Below are positions 10,049-19,650 of a stretch of DNA of 25,301 bases, one piece after another (positions within the stretch are counted from its first letter, which is position 1; each line of letters starts with the position of its first letter). This stretch comes from Hamiltosporidium magnivora (lineage: Eukaryota; Microsporidia; Dubosqiidae), in NCBI GenBank assembly GCA_004325065.1, contig PITI01000076.1:1-25301 (forward strand), given 5' to 3'. The position numbers and the translations under genes are program-made. The notes beneath the pieces are model-generated. The model did no database searches. It was not told where the DNA came from and saw only the letters and a program-made list of their open reading frames with translations.

Positions 10049-11794
10049 TTATTTAGGTATAAGTTTGTACATTAGGGAAACGACGCTCTATGTGGGCCCG
10101 ACATTTAATGCTGTAATTCCAAAAGTTACAAGTATGTTTAACGTATAAAAAAGATTATAAAATATAGATATTAAAAAACTGCACTAAATTGATAGACAAT
10201 AATAGATTAGAACGTCAATAAAGTTTCTAGGAATACAATAGAGCAGCATAGTCAAAAAAAAATTTCTTTTTCTTGCTTTCACGACCGTTTTAATAATTCA
10301 CTTTTTTGAAGACTGATTGTTGGTAAAGAAGCAGATAGAAGTGTATTATATTGAAGGAGCATCTATTCCGTCATTTCGGATCTAAATTTTAAAGGTTTAT
10401 TATTGATCCTAGTGATTACCTCTATTCTCCTTCACCGATTAATTTAATTAGATATGCCTACAACTTTCTTAATAACTGATAAAAAAGAAATTTTGCTGCA
10501 GAAATACCTTTAACCTTTAAAATTTATGAGAAGCATTATAAGAACAAATATCGAATCGATTTTTTCGTTGTCTATTTTTTAAGATAAAGTTCCAATAAAA
10601 AAAACTTGAATCGATTAAAAGATTAAAGAGTACATTTCAATTTTTTTATCTTCATTGAATTTATAAGCCGAGTTATCTTGATGTTTCAAAAGCATAACTG
10701 AATAATGTTGAAGTTAATATTTATGTTATACTTACATAATAAAGGATATTTGGTTTTAGTTTTTTAAAAAAAAATATGTTGGAAGGTAATTACTATACAG
10801 ATACTGGTATAGAATCTTAACAGAATTTTTAAAGCGATATAAAAGTATACTTTTTAATAACATTTTGGGCTGGTTTATATTGAATTAAGAAAAAAAACCA
10901 GTTTCTTTCATTTTTTTTCGAATATCTGTTGCTTCAAAGGGAATATCGGAAATAATATGGGACGTTAAAATATATTGAAATAAAGTATCTATGAAAACCA
11001 AAGTTTTAGACTACATATATTCTCCTATTTTATTTCTTTCCTGTAGATCCTATCCGATTTCTTATTTACTTTAAGAAAATGCGATCGTATATAAAATTTG
11101 CAAATTTCTATTTTTTAAACAAATTTAAATAACTTTACATAAAAAATTTATAATAGAAATATTTTAAAGTACTATCATCTTTTGAAATCAATGATACATA
11201 AGTAAAAATGCAAGGTTTATGATTTCGAGTCAAAGAATTTTCAGAAAAATCTGTACTATTGCATATGAAGTAAATATTTATAGATATAATTATAAATAAT
11301 TTAAATTATTGAGTGTGAACACATTTTATACATTAGAATATTAAAATAAGTTAATCAAATTAGGAAAATTCTAATATGTTAGCTTACGTAGATAAATTTC
11401 ATAAACATATTTTGTCATTCGTGAACATATAATTATTTACTGACGAATATAGATAATATAAATAGTAGTAGTATGTAAAGCAATACAAGAAGCTTAATGG
11501 ATTTTTTATAAATGCAACAAATATAAAATAATATTTAAAATTTACGTTTTTTCTTAGCCCGATCTCGGTTGACTTTTGATTAAGACCGAGAAAAAATTAA
11601 ATGTTTTTACCATTAGATAACGAATTGTATATAATATTCAAGCTTAAATAAAACCATCTTAAACAAAGTTTACATTTTTTAATATAAAGTTCTAATAATT
11701 CTTAAAACAGCGTACTTCGAGTTTTACATGTAGATTCTTTCTAAGAATAAATTCATTAAAGTAATCATTTAACGTAATTTAATGTTAAAATTAT
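10049..11794. other. AT-rich intergenic stretch, no gene seen
   Basis: Stops are dense in all frames. A short hairpin, CTCGGT...ACCGAG with a 16-bp loop, lies at about 11564-11591. Directly right of the mariner element (10071-10147) is a short protein-like segment (YIRETTLYVGPTFNAVIPK) that might belong to sequence interrupted by the insertion. It is too short to assign. Confidence 0.35.
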
Positions 11795-12446
11795 GTTTTA
11801 AGTGGGTTTTTCCAAATCTCTACAATGAAATTTTATTGTATTTGTATGAATACCTGATTCTGATACAAAATATGTTAAATAGTTCACATTGTCAAATAAA
11901 ATTTTTGGTTCTCTCTAAATATTGATAAGTTTTACCAGTGATTATCGTAGTATACTGCACTTATTAAAGAGATAGAATTATAAATATCATTTTTTAAAAC
12001 ACTCAACGTTCTTTTTGGAATAATTAGCGCATTAAATTTTCTTTTTTGTTCTCGAAATGCGTAAACTCTGATTTTTGAACAATAATATGATGTCGATCAT
12101 ACTTTCTTCTGGCTAAAACAGTTTCCTCTATTTAAACTATTTCTTCTGGTCTACCAATTCTTTCCAAAGGAAGAAAGGCTATTGTTTTGTATAATCAATC
12201 TCGGCTCCTCCAAAGAGAATGCTATGGGCCATCTGTAAAATCATGATGGATTGCTTTTATACCATGACATGGAAATTCAAATTTAAATTCTCACACGATA
12301 TAAATTACCTTAAATTCGAATTTCGGAGTTTTCAATTGAATTTAAAAAATATTCGGCATTTATTTTATCACAAAAAGAACAGCGGAAACCAATTTTTCTT
12401 AGAAAATGAATTGTGCGTTGAGAATTCTATTACATTCAGAACATGA
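11795..12446 (-). pseudogene. Decayed Merlin/IS1016-type (ISXO2-like) transposase, copy 2
   Basis: Read on the - strand across shifted frames, the domains appear in family order. A zinc-ribbon knuckle CSEC (12443-12432) is followed by FRCSFCDK (12387-12364) and FLNSIENSEIRI, the equivalent of the SFF..S motif. GRPEEIV, a stop, then IEETVLARRKYDR (about 12155-12093) matches GGP.EIVEIDET..RKY.RG. Next come YYDNHW (11952-11935), the second Asp block, and SGIHTNTIKFH (about 11860-11825), matching TG.HTNTIE. The usual first catalytic Asp reads Glu (GAG, 12128-12126), and a stop (12134-12132) falls two codons before it. Several frame changes complete the decay. A + strand open frame at 12219-12446 is only a shadow of this element. 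Confidence 0.78.
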
Positions 12447-12776
12447 ATTAATCAAATCAGATTGTTCAAATAGAAAATGCTACCTCAATTCACTGATGTG
12501 TCTTATTTGAATTTTGTAAATTTTGATATATAGCTCTCCACCATCAATAAGTATCATATGAATAAAAAAAGCATACTTTTAAGTCAGTAAAGTTCCCTAA
12601 AAAATTTAAATAAATATTGAAATAGTATATATCATAAATGTTTTAATTTTTCGATTTTAAATTCGTTATTAAGGATAAGAATAATTAATTTTTTTCTCTT
12701 CGACCTTGATCAAAAGTCCAAACAAAACCTCAAATCATCTGATTCAAGCAAATCGAGGAGCCAAATAGATTTATAA

Positions 12777-13019
12777 CTAAGTATAAGAACTTCAACAGTT
12801 ATAAAACCAATCTCTATGATCGAGAATGGTTATCGAATCAAGCCTACCAAATCATGAATATATTATAGTCAAACGAGAGTCAGTTCGGCTATAAATAATT
12901 ATATTCACCGAAAAATGCATATTTATATTGAAACCGGAATCCAAGTCTCGAATTCTGACTTTAAATATATTGATGAATCTAAAAACGACTTTCATTTCAA
13001 TTTAAACGCTAAAATATGA
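12777..13019 (+). pseudogene. Possible decayed coding fragment, unassigned
   Basis: One frame stays open for about 80 codons with a single TGA (12855-12857), unusual for DNA this AT-rich. It reads for example SMIENGYRIKPTK and, after the stop, SSAINNYIHRKMHIYIETGI. No family is recognised and chance cannot be excluded. Confidence 0.2.
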
Positions 13020-13421
13020 ATCATAAAAGCACAAATTTTCTTTTAGTATCTAGACTTATATTTGTGAAAATAAATGAATTTTTGAATAAATATTTTCTAT
13101 AACTAATGATGTAGTTATTTGATACAGTAAAAAGTGCGTTACTCATATTTTTTCTATTTGTAAAAAATTATAAATTATTAAATAATTTGTGTGAAACACG
13201 ATAAATTTAACAAAAAGATAAAATAAAAAAAAATAACACTATTACATGGTTGAATAGAGTTATACGTTTCAAATTAATAAAAATCTTCTTTTCTAGACTT
13301 TGAAATTTATTTTATCAAAATAAAAGAGAATTTTTCTAAAATTTTTGTAAACATTTATGTTTTTAACTATTTTTAGAAAAATTCCAAAAAGAACAAATTT
13401 TTTTTTAAAAAATCATTTAAT

Positions 13422-13430
13422 ATTCTATAT
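13422..13430 (+). promoter_or_regulatory. Shared upstream word ATTCTATAT of the secreted paralogues
   Basis: ATTCTATAT starts 79 bp before the ATG at 13501, matching the same word at 2018-2026, 84 bp before the ATG at 2102. The rest of the upstream DNA is not obviously alike. An AAATTT run (about 13485-13490) close to the ATG resembles the AAATTT-like signal reported upstream of microsporidian start codons. Confidence 0.3.
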
Positions 13431-13500
13431 CTGGTTATAAATGTCATATTTAGTAAATATGTTCGTTCTTTATTTATATTTTTTAAATTTCATCCTAGCC

Positions 13501-15051
13501 ATGTTTTATAAAAAACAATTGCTGAGTTTTATATATTTGCTGTGTTCTGTTCTAAGTAAAAAGAAAAAGAGAGTATTAAACAAAATACAAGGATCAAAAG
13601 AAGTTAATACATCATGTGACGATAATAATACCGTTCATATTTATTTCCAAAACACACCCAAATGTATGATGAATTGTGCCATATATTATGAGCCACGATT
13701 AGAAGCGTTTTTTAAAATTTCCAGAGAATTTTTCGATAATAGCTCACATACGAAAACAATGAATCAAGCTTTAAATAATCTCAAGACTGAAATCATAAAA
13801 GGTGAAAAAATCTTCTATACGACTCATGAAATATATGTGATGCATTATAAGAACTGTCTAGATGTGTTTGAAGGTAAGTTATTAGGCCTGTTTGAGAGTT
13901 GGGTACCTTTGAGACTTCCCGAAAAATCGACTATAATAAAGATGCTAGGCTCTATCAAAAGCTCATTGAAAAGCCAAAATTCAATAAGCAAACTAAATGC
14001 TGATGAAACATTGAATGAAATAAAACTTGTCTCGAATAAAAACTCCAAAAAAATGATTGAAATATTCAAAGGGATTTTAGAAAACAAAAATTTCGAACAA
14101 TTTGTTTTTTACCAACTCACTCTTTTTTATGATTACTTTTTTTCCTTGAAAATTTTACCTTGTAGTGATTTTTTAACAATAGACTACATGCTTCATTCGA
14201 AAAAATTGCCGAGTATAGATGAAGAGGCCATAAGATCTGCAACATATTTAAAGGAAATTAAAGAGGTTTATTGTGCAAATAAATGGAATTATTCGCTTTA
14301 TGAAATAAAAAAAGAAAGCGAAGCTATTGGTATCAGCGAGAAAAATAGCGCTATATCAAACGGATTATCAGGATTTAGAAAATACATTTTTAGAGATTTC
14401 AAATTTCCTTTTGATAGTGAAAGATCTTCCACATTAGGCATTCTGAATCGAGAGAAGTCAATAATATTTTTTAACAATGAATTTCCTGATTATATATTTC
14501 CCGATAAAAATATTTTTCCTAGCGATCCGGTGATTCCAGATTTTGGAACTTTAAATAAATTTAAGAGGGCAAATATTAGTATAATTTTAGAATCAGAATA
14601 TTTGATAATCATCTTTATAAAAGATTATATCGAAAAATTCGGAGAAGAGTGTTTTTATTTGAATTTTAGCCTGGAAAATATTTTTAACGAAAATTCGGAA
14701 AATAGAAAAATTTTAAACAATGTCTTTTCTTCAATTCAAAAAATAGAACCAATAAATAGTGAAATATCTGAAAATCTTTATATTACATTATCTCATATTA
14801 CAGTGGATGTTCACATTGCCTTTGCATTTTATAAATTGGATACAAGACTCTTTTCTTTTGTTCAAAATGAAATATTGTCAGTCATAAACTCTTCAGACTT
14901 AAAAGAAAAAGTAAAAGAGAAAATTTTTATTCATCCGGATATATATTATGTCTTTTTTGATTTATATAAGTTATGCTTTAAAAAAGCAACAATTAAATAT
15001 AAAGCTTTGAGGCAAATCAAAGATATCAGCTTCATGGATTTGAGTGGTTAA
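13501..15051 (+). CDS. Putative secreted, lineage-specific paralogous protein (copy 2)
   Basis: This encodes 516 aa from the ATG at 13501. An in-frame ATG at 13441 would add 20 residues, but the paralogue starts exactly at MFYKKQLL, and the two genes share GCC directly before this ATG and near-equal lengths (519 aa). The signal-peptide-like start and KKKKRVLNK patch are identical to copy 1, and the first 105 nt differ at about one position. Identity then falls sharply, apart from EPRLEAFF near residue 65 and a better conserved second half (NGL.GF.K, FPFD, DVHIAF.FYKLD, VFFDLYK). There is no recognised domain. The pattern suggests an expanded, fast-evolving secreted family whose leader is preserved by selection or gene conversion. 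Export from the parasite is an inference. Confidence 0.85.
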   Translation: MFYKKQLLSFIYLLCSVLSKKKKRVLNKIQGSKEVNTSCDDNNTVHIYFQNTPKCMMNCAIYYEPRLEAFFKISREFFDNSSHTKTMNQALNNLKTEIIKGEKIFYTTHEIYVMHYKNCLDVFEGKLLGLFESWVPLRLPEKSTIIKMLGSIKSSLKSQNSISKLNADETLNEIKLVSNKNSKKMIEIFKGILENKNFEQFVFYQLTLFYDYFFSLKILPCSDFLTIDYMLHSKKLPSIDEEAIRSATYLKEIKEVYCANKWNYSLYEIKKESEAIGISEKNSAISNGLSGFRKYIFRDFKFPFDSERSSTLGILNREKSIIFFNNEFPDYIFPDKNIFPSDPVIPDFGTLNKFKRANISIILESEYLIIIFIKDYIEKFGEECFYLNFSLENIFNENSENRKILNNVFSSIQKIEPINSEISENLYITLSHITVDVHIAFAFYKLDTRLFSFVQNEILSVINSSDLKEKVKEKIFIHPDIYYVFFDLYKLCFKKATIKYKALRQIKDISFMDLSG

Positions 15052-17807
15052 TAAAAAAATTTTTTTTTTTAAATTTTTAATTTTGATAACTTATTTGGCA
15101 TTTTCTTCATTGAAAGTCTTTTTGCTCAAATAATAGTTTTTTTTTTAAAAAATGTTTACAGTACAAATATATAAAAATATTTAGAATTATTCGAACATTC
15201 TATTCGAAAAATTAAAAAATATGTAAGTAAAGTATACAAAGAAGAAATAATCTAAAGCGAATGTCCCTTTAATACAGCCTGCGGACAAATTTATCAGGTT
15301 CGCCACAATTTTTTAAGTTTAAAACAAACTAATATAATATAAATAGATTATGCAAAGATATATTACAATTATATATAATTTTTATTACGAATTTGTAATA
15401 TAAAAAAAAATATTTAGCTGACAAATTCTTTTAACACCAATTAAGTTTATTAATTATTTTATTCTAAAAATGTAAGTCGAAATTACAGAAAATATGAGGT
15501 ATAATTTATTAATAATAAGATTGATGAAGTTGAGTTTTTTCTTTAAAATTTTTTAAAGTTATGGATTAAATTTACTTGCGTAAAATATTAATAATGACTT
15601 CAACATTCAAACTGTTAATTTATATAAGTAAATATTTTTGTACCTTTCATTTTAGAGAATAATACTTCACATGGTTCGGAAGTACGAAAGCGAGAACAAA
15701 CACTCTAGCAAATTTATGAATTTTATTGAGCTTTGTAGATGAAAATCTCAAAAAGTACAGTAATTAATTTGAATATTTATATTTAAAAGTGTCATATGGA
15801 TTCATTTATATTTTTTTTGAAAATCTTTATACGTTCACATTTACTCTAAAAAAATAAATAAAATAGAGGAAGAAATACTTTTTCTGGTTAGTATAAATTT
15901 TTAGTTTTCTGCACTCAATACATTTTACAGGAGGCAATGTAACCGCGAGGTAATATTTGGCGGCTCTTGATCTTAAGAGTAGAATGGCATGTTGTAGCAA
16001 AATGAACTAAGTTCTAATCTGGGTGAATTAATTTAATATATTAATGTATAGAGATTTAACTTATAAGGCAACTCAAAGTGGTTCAAATACTGAATAAAGA
16101 TTAGACATATATCTAAAGATGATAGGATTTCGTTGTTAGTTAAAATCGAGTAAAAGGATAGGTCCACAAAAGCAAGAAACTTCTTACAAATAAAACGTCT
16201 TTATATTTTTGAGCTAATTAAAAATCGAAAAAATTTCAAATTTTAAGCAAACACTTGCAAAAGTTATATTGTCTTAACGGTGTTACATTGTTATAAGTTT
16301 AAGTTATATAGCCGATTCTTCAACACAGCATCGCTATCTCATAAGATACTCACATTCCAAAGATTTCCATTTGAGGTGGGATAAATCAATTAAATAGTCG
16401 AGACAATTGCGGAGTGTTCAAAATTTTCGTTTTCTTGTATTGTCATAAGATTTATACTCCCAATGGGCATTGCGAAATCAGTAGCATTACCTTTTTCTCC
16501 ACACTTTTTGCATCAAATAAACCACCAGATATGATTTATTACTGCCCATTACATGAGCCCTATATATTTTGCGGTGTAAAATCAACAGATTTAATCTGCT
16601 ATTTAACAATCTTGGTATTTTATTGGTTATTTTTTTTGAACTTTTCTCAAAAGTCTCAAAAATATTTGGGAAAAGCTAGGTTAATATTCTTTTACATAGG
16701 ACTTCTAATGATTAGCCGTGGCTTCTAACCTATTTACATGAAAAACTACAAATTTCTTATTAAAAAGAGTTTCACACTTAAAAGATTCTATTCTTATACA
16801 AACCATCATAGATCAGTCGATAATTTAATGTAGTTTTCAGCCCATAAAAAACCAAGCAATATCTTTAATATTAATATTAATTTCCTCTAATCATGTCTAA
16901 ACAGAAAGATTTTAATGTAGTTATTCTCTATCACTATAGAAAATCTAAAAATATAAAATTTAGTATTTTAAAAATGAGATATAGATGTTTTTCTATTTAA
17001 ACCCAATATATTTGAAGTAATATTAAATATATTGTCAGTTTCTTTGATTTTTCACTTTTTATTTGACTCGTTCTTTAGATTCATATTATTTACTTTAGAT
17101 TTTCTAGATACACCATTAAGTCTTTTTGGTAAGAAATTAGGAATGGATATTTTTAGAGTTTGTTTGTTTTATATATTCTTCTATATTAGAGCATTATATC
17201 CGATATAAAGGCTATTCTTCCATCCCTACTTCTTGAGTGGGTGATTTACGTCTTATCCAATTATTATCTGGCTCTAATCATGACTATTTTTCAATCAAAC
17301 GAAACAGTTCCGACTGTCATCTAAAGTACTAATAACTGTAACATGACATTATTTTAAGGTATTGATTACTCTTAAAACACCTCATATATTATTTTGTAAC
17401 AATACATCTCAAGTTATCCCCAATATAATATATCTCTAACATAATATTTTAATAGAAAAGCAAACTTATTTCTCAACTATTCGTATTTATTTTTATCAAT
17501 GGTAAAAAAAAATGAAGTCTTTTTCTGAGTAATTTCGATTCTTTGATCCTAGTATTATCTAATTTCTTATCAAAACATATATCAGGTTTAATACCGAATT
17601 AAGGTAACACCATCTATTCTTGTATCTACTCTATTTACTAATTATCATTCCCCAAAAATTTCATTGGGTTTTTGCTTTTTGTGTACGAAGCAATAAAAAA
17701 GCCTATATAAACCATAAAAAATATTGAAATGAAAGCCTTAGTAAATCGTAATAGTAATCAAATTAACTTAAAACTCTCTAAAAACCTAAATTTAAACCAA
17801 CTTAAAA
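15052..17807. other. Long stretch without a convincing gene
   Basis: Mostly AT-rich with frequent stops. A 104-codon open frame at 16414-16728 (+) is hydrophobic and Phe-rich, overlaps a comparable open stretch on the other strand and has no recognised motif, so I do not call it a gene. Short Cys-containing fragments at 15266-15345 (+; SECPFNTACGQIYQVRH) and near 16500 (-; CKKCGEK) faintly recall transposase zinc ribbons but lack supporting motifs nearby. Confidence 0.35.
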
Positions 17808-17985
17808 TAAATTATGAAAAATAAAATTATGAAAAATAAAATAATAAAAGACAAAATAATAAAAGACAAAATCATGAAAAATAAAATCATGAAATACAAA
17901 ATCATATAAAATCATGAAAATAAAGATTAAGAAATGTAAAAATATATGAATAAAAATAATAAAAAACAAAAATTATAAAATGTAA
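17808..17985. repeat. Low-complexity tandem repeat, period about 15 bp
   Basis: An A-rich unit of the form AAAATMATGAAAAAT or AAAATAATAAAAGAC is reiterated about a dozen times with variation, directly 3' of the NF-YA gene's stop codon. It is probably slippage-generated; it may lie in the 3' untranslated region. Confidence 0.7.
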
Positions 17986-18003
17986 ATTTCTTTATTTTTC
18001 TAT

Positions 18004-18663
18004 TTATAAATTACCATTATTTTTCATTCTCTGTTCTGCTGCTTCTTCTTTCGTTAGAAAACGACCCGATGGTGCTCTTAATCTATTCATTGCATGTCTA
18101 TGTCTACTTTCATGTAAATAGCCAGCTTTATTTTTAGTCTTCATTAAAGAATCTAAATAATCTCTTCTAAGTTTTCTTTTCTTAATAGTATTATATTGAT
18201 GTACGTTTACGTATAGAGGCTGTTCTCCATTTCCTTCAAAAAGAAAAGAATTTTCAAAATTCGTATAATATTGGTCGGGAGTAAAATATTTTATATCCGG
18301 GTTGTTCTTTCCTTGTGCATCGTAGGGATATTCGTTTTCTCTGTAAGTATAAGGAATTGGATATTCCTGTCGTTTATCGTCTTGAAATTCTGTCCTGTAT
18401 TTATTAAAATCTTCTGGCCGGTGAGAAAATTCTTGTCTTTTGTCTTCGGAATAATTTTGTCTAAATTTATACGGATCTTCTCGCATTTGAAACAAAATGT
18501 CCCGAGAATTTGTATGTGTATCTCCTTCATACTTGCTTTGTAACATATTTCGTGTATCTTTGTATATTTCTGGTGGTGTGCCTAATGGATTACCGTATCT
18601 ATCGATAAGTATTTTGGGATTTTCGTCGTTTTGCATTGTTTTACTCTTTTTGATATCTTTCAT
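18004..18663 (-). CDS. CCAAT-binding transcription factor subunit NF-YA (HAP2/CBF-B)
   Basis: This is the sequence-specific subunit of the trimeric NF-Y/HAP complex, which joins the NF-YB/NF-YC histone-fold dimer and binds CCAAT in the nucleus. The protein is 219 aa from the ATG at 18663. The conserved core lies at the C-terminus. The subunit-association helix is at residues 148-174 (QPLYVNVHQYNTIKKRKLRR). After a short linker comes the DNA-binding part at about 181-202 (YLHESRHRHAMNRLRAPSGR), with the hallmark HESRHRHAM and GGRF-like SGRF. The N-terminal 145 residues are charged and Tyr/Glu-rich, with a short internal repeat (DKRQEF, DKRQEY), not the Gln-rich domain of animal proteins. The frame extends upstream only with a TTG, so the ATG at 18663 is preferred; another ATG lies at 18636. 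It lies in tandem with the Cdc20/Cdh1 gene. Confidence 0.93.
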   Translation of the reverse strand: MKDIKKSKTMQNDENPKILIDRYGNPLGTPPEIYKDTRNMLQSKYEGDTHTNSRDILFQMREDPYKFRQNYSEDKRQEFSHRPEDFNKYRTEFQDDKRQEYPIPYTYRENEYPYDAQGKNNPDIKYFTPDQYYTNFENSFLFEGNGEQPLYVNVHQYNTIKKRKLRRDYLDSLMKTKNKAGYLHESRHRHAMNRLRAPSGRFLTKEEAAEQRMKNNGNL

Positions 18664-18743
18664 CTTGTTTTTATATTTTTTGTTATTTTCTTTTGTGAAA
18701 TTGTGTTTCAAAATCGATTATGGTGGTTTATCGTTGGACTTTT

Positions 18744-18748
18744 ATTGG
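18744..18748 (-). promoter_or_regulatory. CCAAT box upstream of NF-YA
   Basis: CCAAT on the - strand, in the context TCTCCAATAAAAG, sits 81 bp upstream of the chosen NF-YA start. As NF-YA is the subunit that reads CCAAT, autoregulation is conceivable. A single 5-bp word can occur by chance. Confidence 0.3.
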
Positions 18749-18802
18749 AGAAAAAAAAGGAGAAAAGAATGATAAGAAGACGAGTAGAATATAATATTAA
18801 AA

Positions 18803-19173
18803 GGGGTGTTAATTGATTGATCTATTACACAGTGTTAAAGGGGATATAAAATAAAGGGTAGTACAATAAAATGTAAGGGGTGTTAATCATAGTAATAGTA
18901 TTTTAAGGGTAAGAGGTGTTAGTATTAACAGTATTATTTGAAAGGGTAATGGGTGTTAGTCATAGTAATAGTATTTTAGGGGTAAGAGGTGTTAATCTTA
19001 CTATTAGTATTTTTTAAGGTAAGAGGTGTTAATCATAGTAATAGTATTTTTTAAGGTAAGAGGTGTTAATCATAGTAATAGTATTTTTAAGGGTAAGCTT
19101 AAAGAATAGTCTTTAAAGATAGAAAGTGTTAAATTAAAGAAAATATTTACAATTAGTAAAAGGGGTGTTAAAC
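18803..19173 (+). repeat. GGTGTTAA tandem array (array A), period 37 bp
   Basis: The core (A)AGRGGTGTTAAT recurs with starts near 18875, 18911, 18948, 18984, 19021 and 19058, so successive spacings are 36-37 bp. The text between cores is also repeated (CATAGTAATAGTATTTT). Outlying cores lie at 18803, 18833, 19125 and 19161. On the - strand, the sense strand of the adjacent NF-YA gene, the core reads TTAACACCYCTT. It lies between the NF-YA start and array B. CCC/GGG-type signals close to start codons are known in microsporidia, but a phased array is not something I know of. Confidence 0.9.
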
Positions 19174-19203
19174 AAATAAATCTCCTTTTATAATATGTCG
19201 ATT

Positions 19204-19626
19204 ATTAACACCCCTTTAATTTAAAATACATAATCAAAACCATTATCGTGACAGAAATGACATGTTTTAAAAAAAATAGTCTTAATTAAAAAAGGGGTGT
19301 TATTAGAAAGAGGATAGAATTGGAATTTCATAATAATAACACCTCTTAAAACAAAGTATTTTTAACACTCTTTATTTACAGTAAATATTATCTTTTAACC
19401 AACACCCTTTATTTATGATGAAATATTATACTGTAACCAACACCCTTTATTTATACTGAAATATTATCTTTTAATCAACACCCTTTATTTACAGTAAATA
19501 TTGTCTACTAATTAACACCCTTTGTTTACAGTAAAATATTCTACTATAATTAACACCTATTAAAATAGTATATTTTTAACACCCTTTATTTACACTTTAC
19601 CTTATACTCTATTTAACACCCCTTTA
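19204..19626 (-). repeat. AACACCC tandem array (array B), inverted relative to array A
   Basis: The core AACACCCTTTATTTA recurs with AACAC starting at 19338, 19364, 19401, 19439, 19477, 19514, 19552, 19578 and 19615. Spacings are 37-38 bp, with two of 26 bp. An AACACCCC copy at 19207 and one inverted copy at about 19293 lie near the centre. The spacer often contains AGTAAATATT. The core is the reverse complement of array A's, so the two arrays form a long, imperfect inverted repeat centred near 19190. The last unit ends about 25 bp before the Cdc20/Cdh1 stop codon. Confidence 0.9.
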
Positions 19627-19650
19627 TTTCCCTATAATTTCCTTAAAAAT

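Noticed and set aside
12219..12446. A 75-codon + strand frame
   Set aside because: It lies antisense to the zinc-ribbon part of the Merlin remnant, which explains its openness.
13441..13500. 20-residue N-terminal extension of the second secreted paralogue
   Set aside because: The paralogue begins at the internal ATG (13501), and similarity ends there apart from the GCC directly before it.
15287..15316. GGTTCGCC resembling a tRNA T-loop
   Set aside because: No matching acceptor, D or anticodon stems could be paired around it.
15266..15345. Cys-containing fragment resembling a transposase zinc ribbon
   Set aside because: No catalytic blocks follow downstream in any frame; the resemblance is too short.
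16414..16728. A 104-codon hydrophobic frame on the + strand
   Set aside because: No recognisable domain and Phe/Ile-rich content typical of AT-rich noise. A similar open stretch lies on the opposite strand, and there is no supporting context.
18664..18711. Upstream extension of NF-YA to a TTG codon
   Set aside because: Non-ATG starts are not expected in this lineage, and the extra residues are low-complexity Lys/Asn.
18271..18816. Several frames on both strands overlapping NF-YA
   Set aside because: Alternative-frame shadows of the conserved NF-YA gene and its 5' flank.
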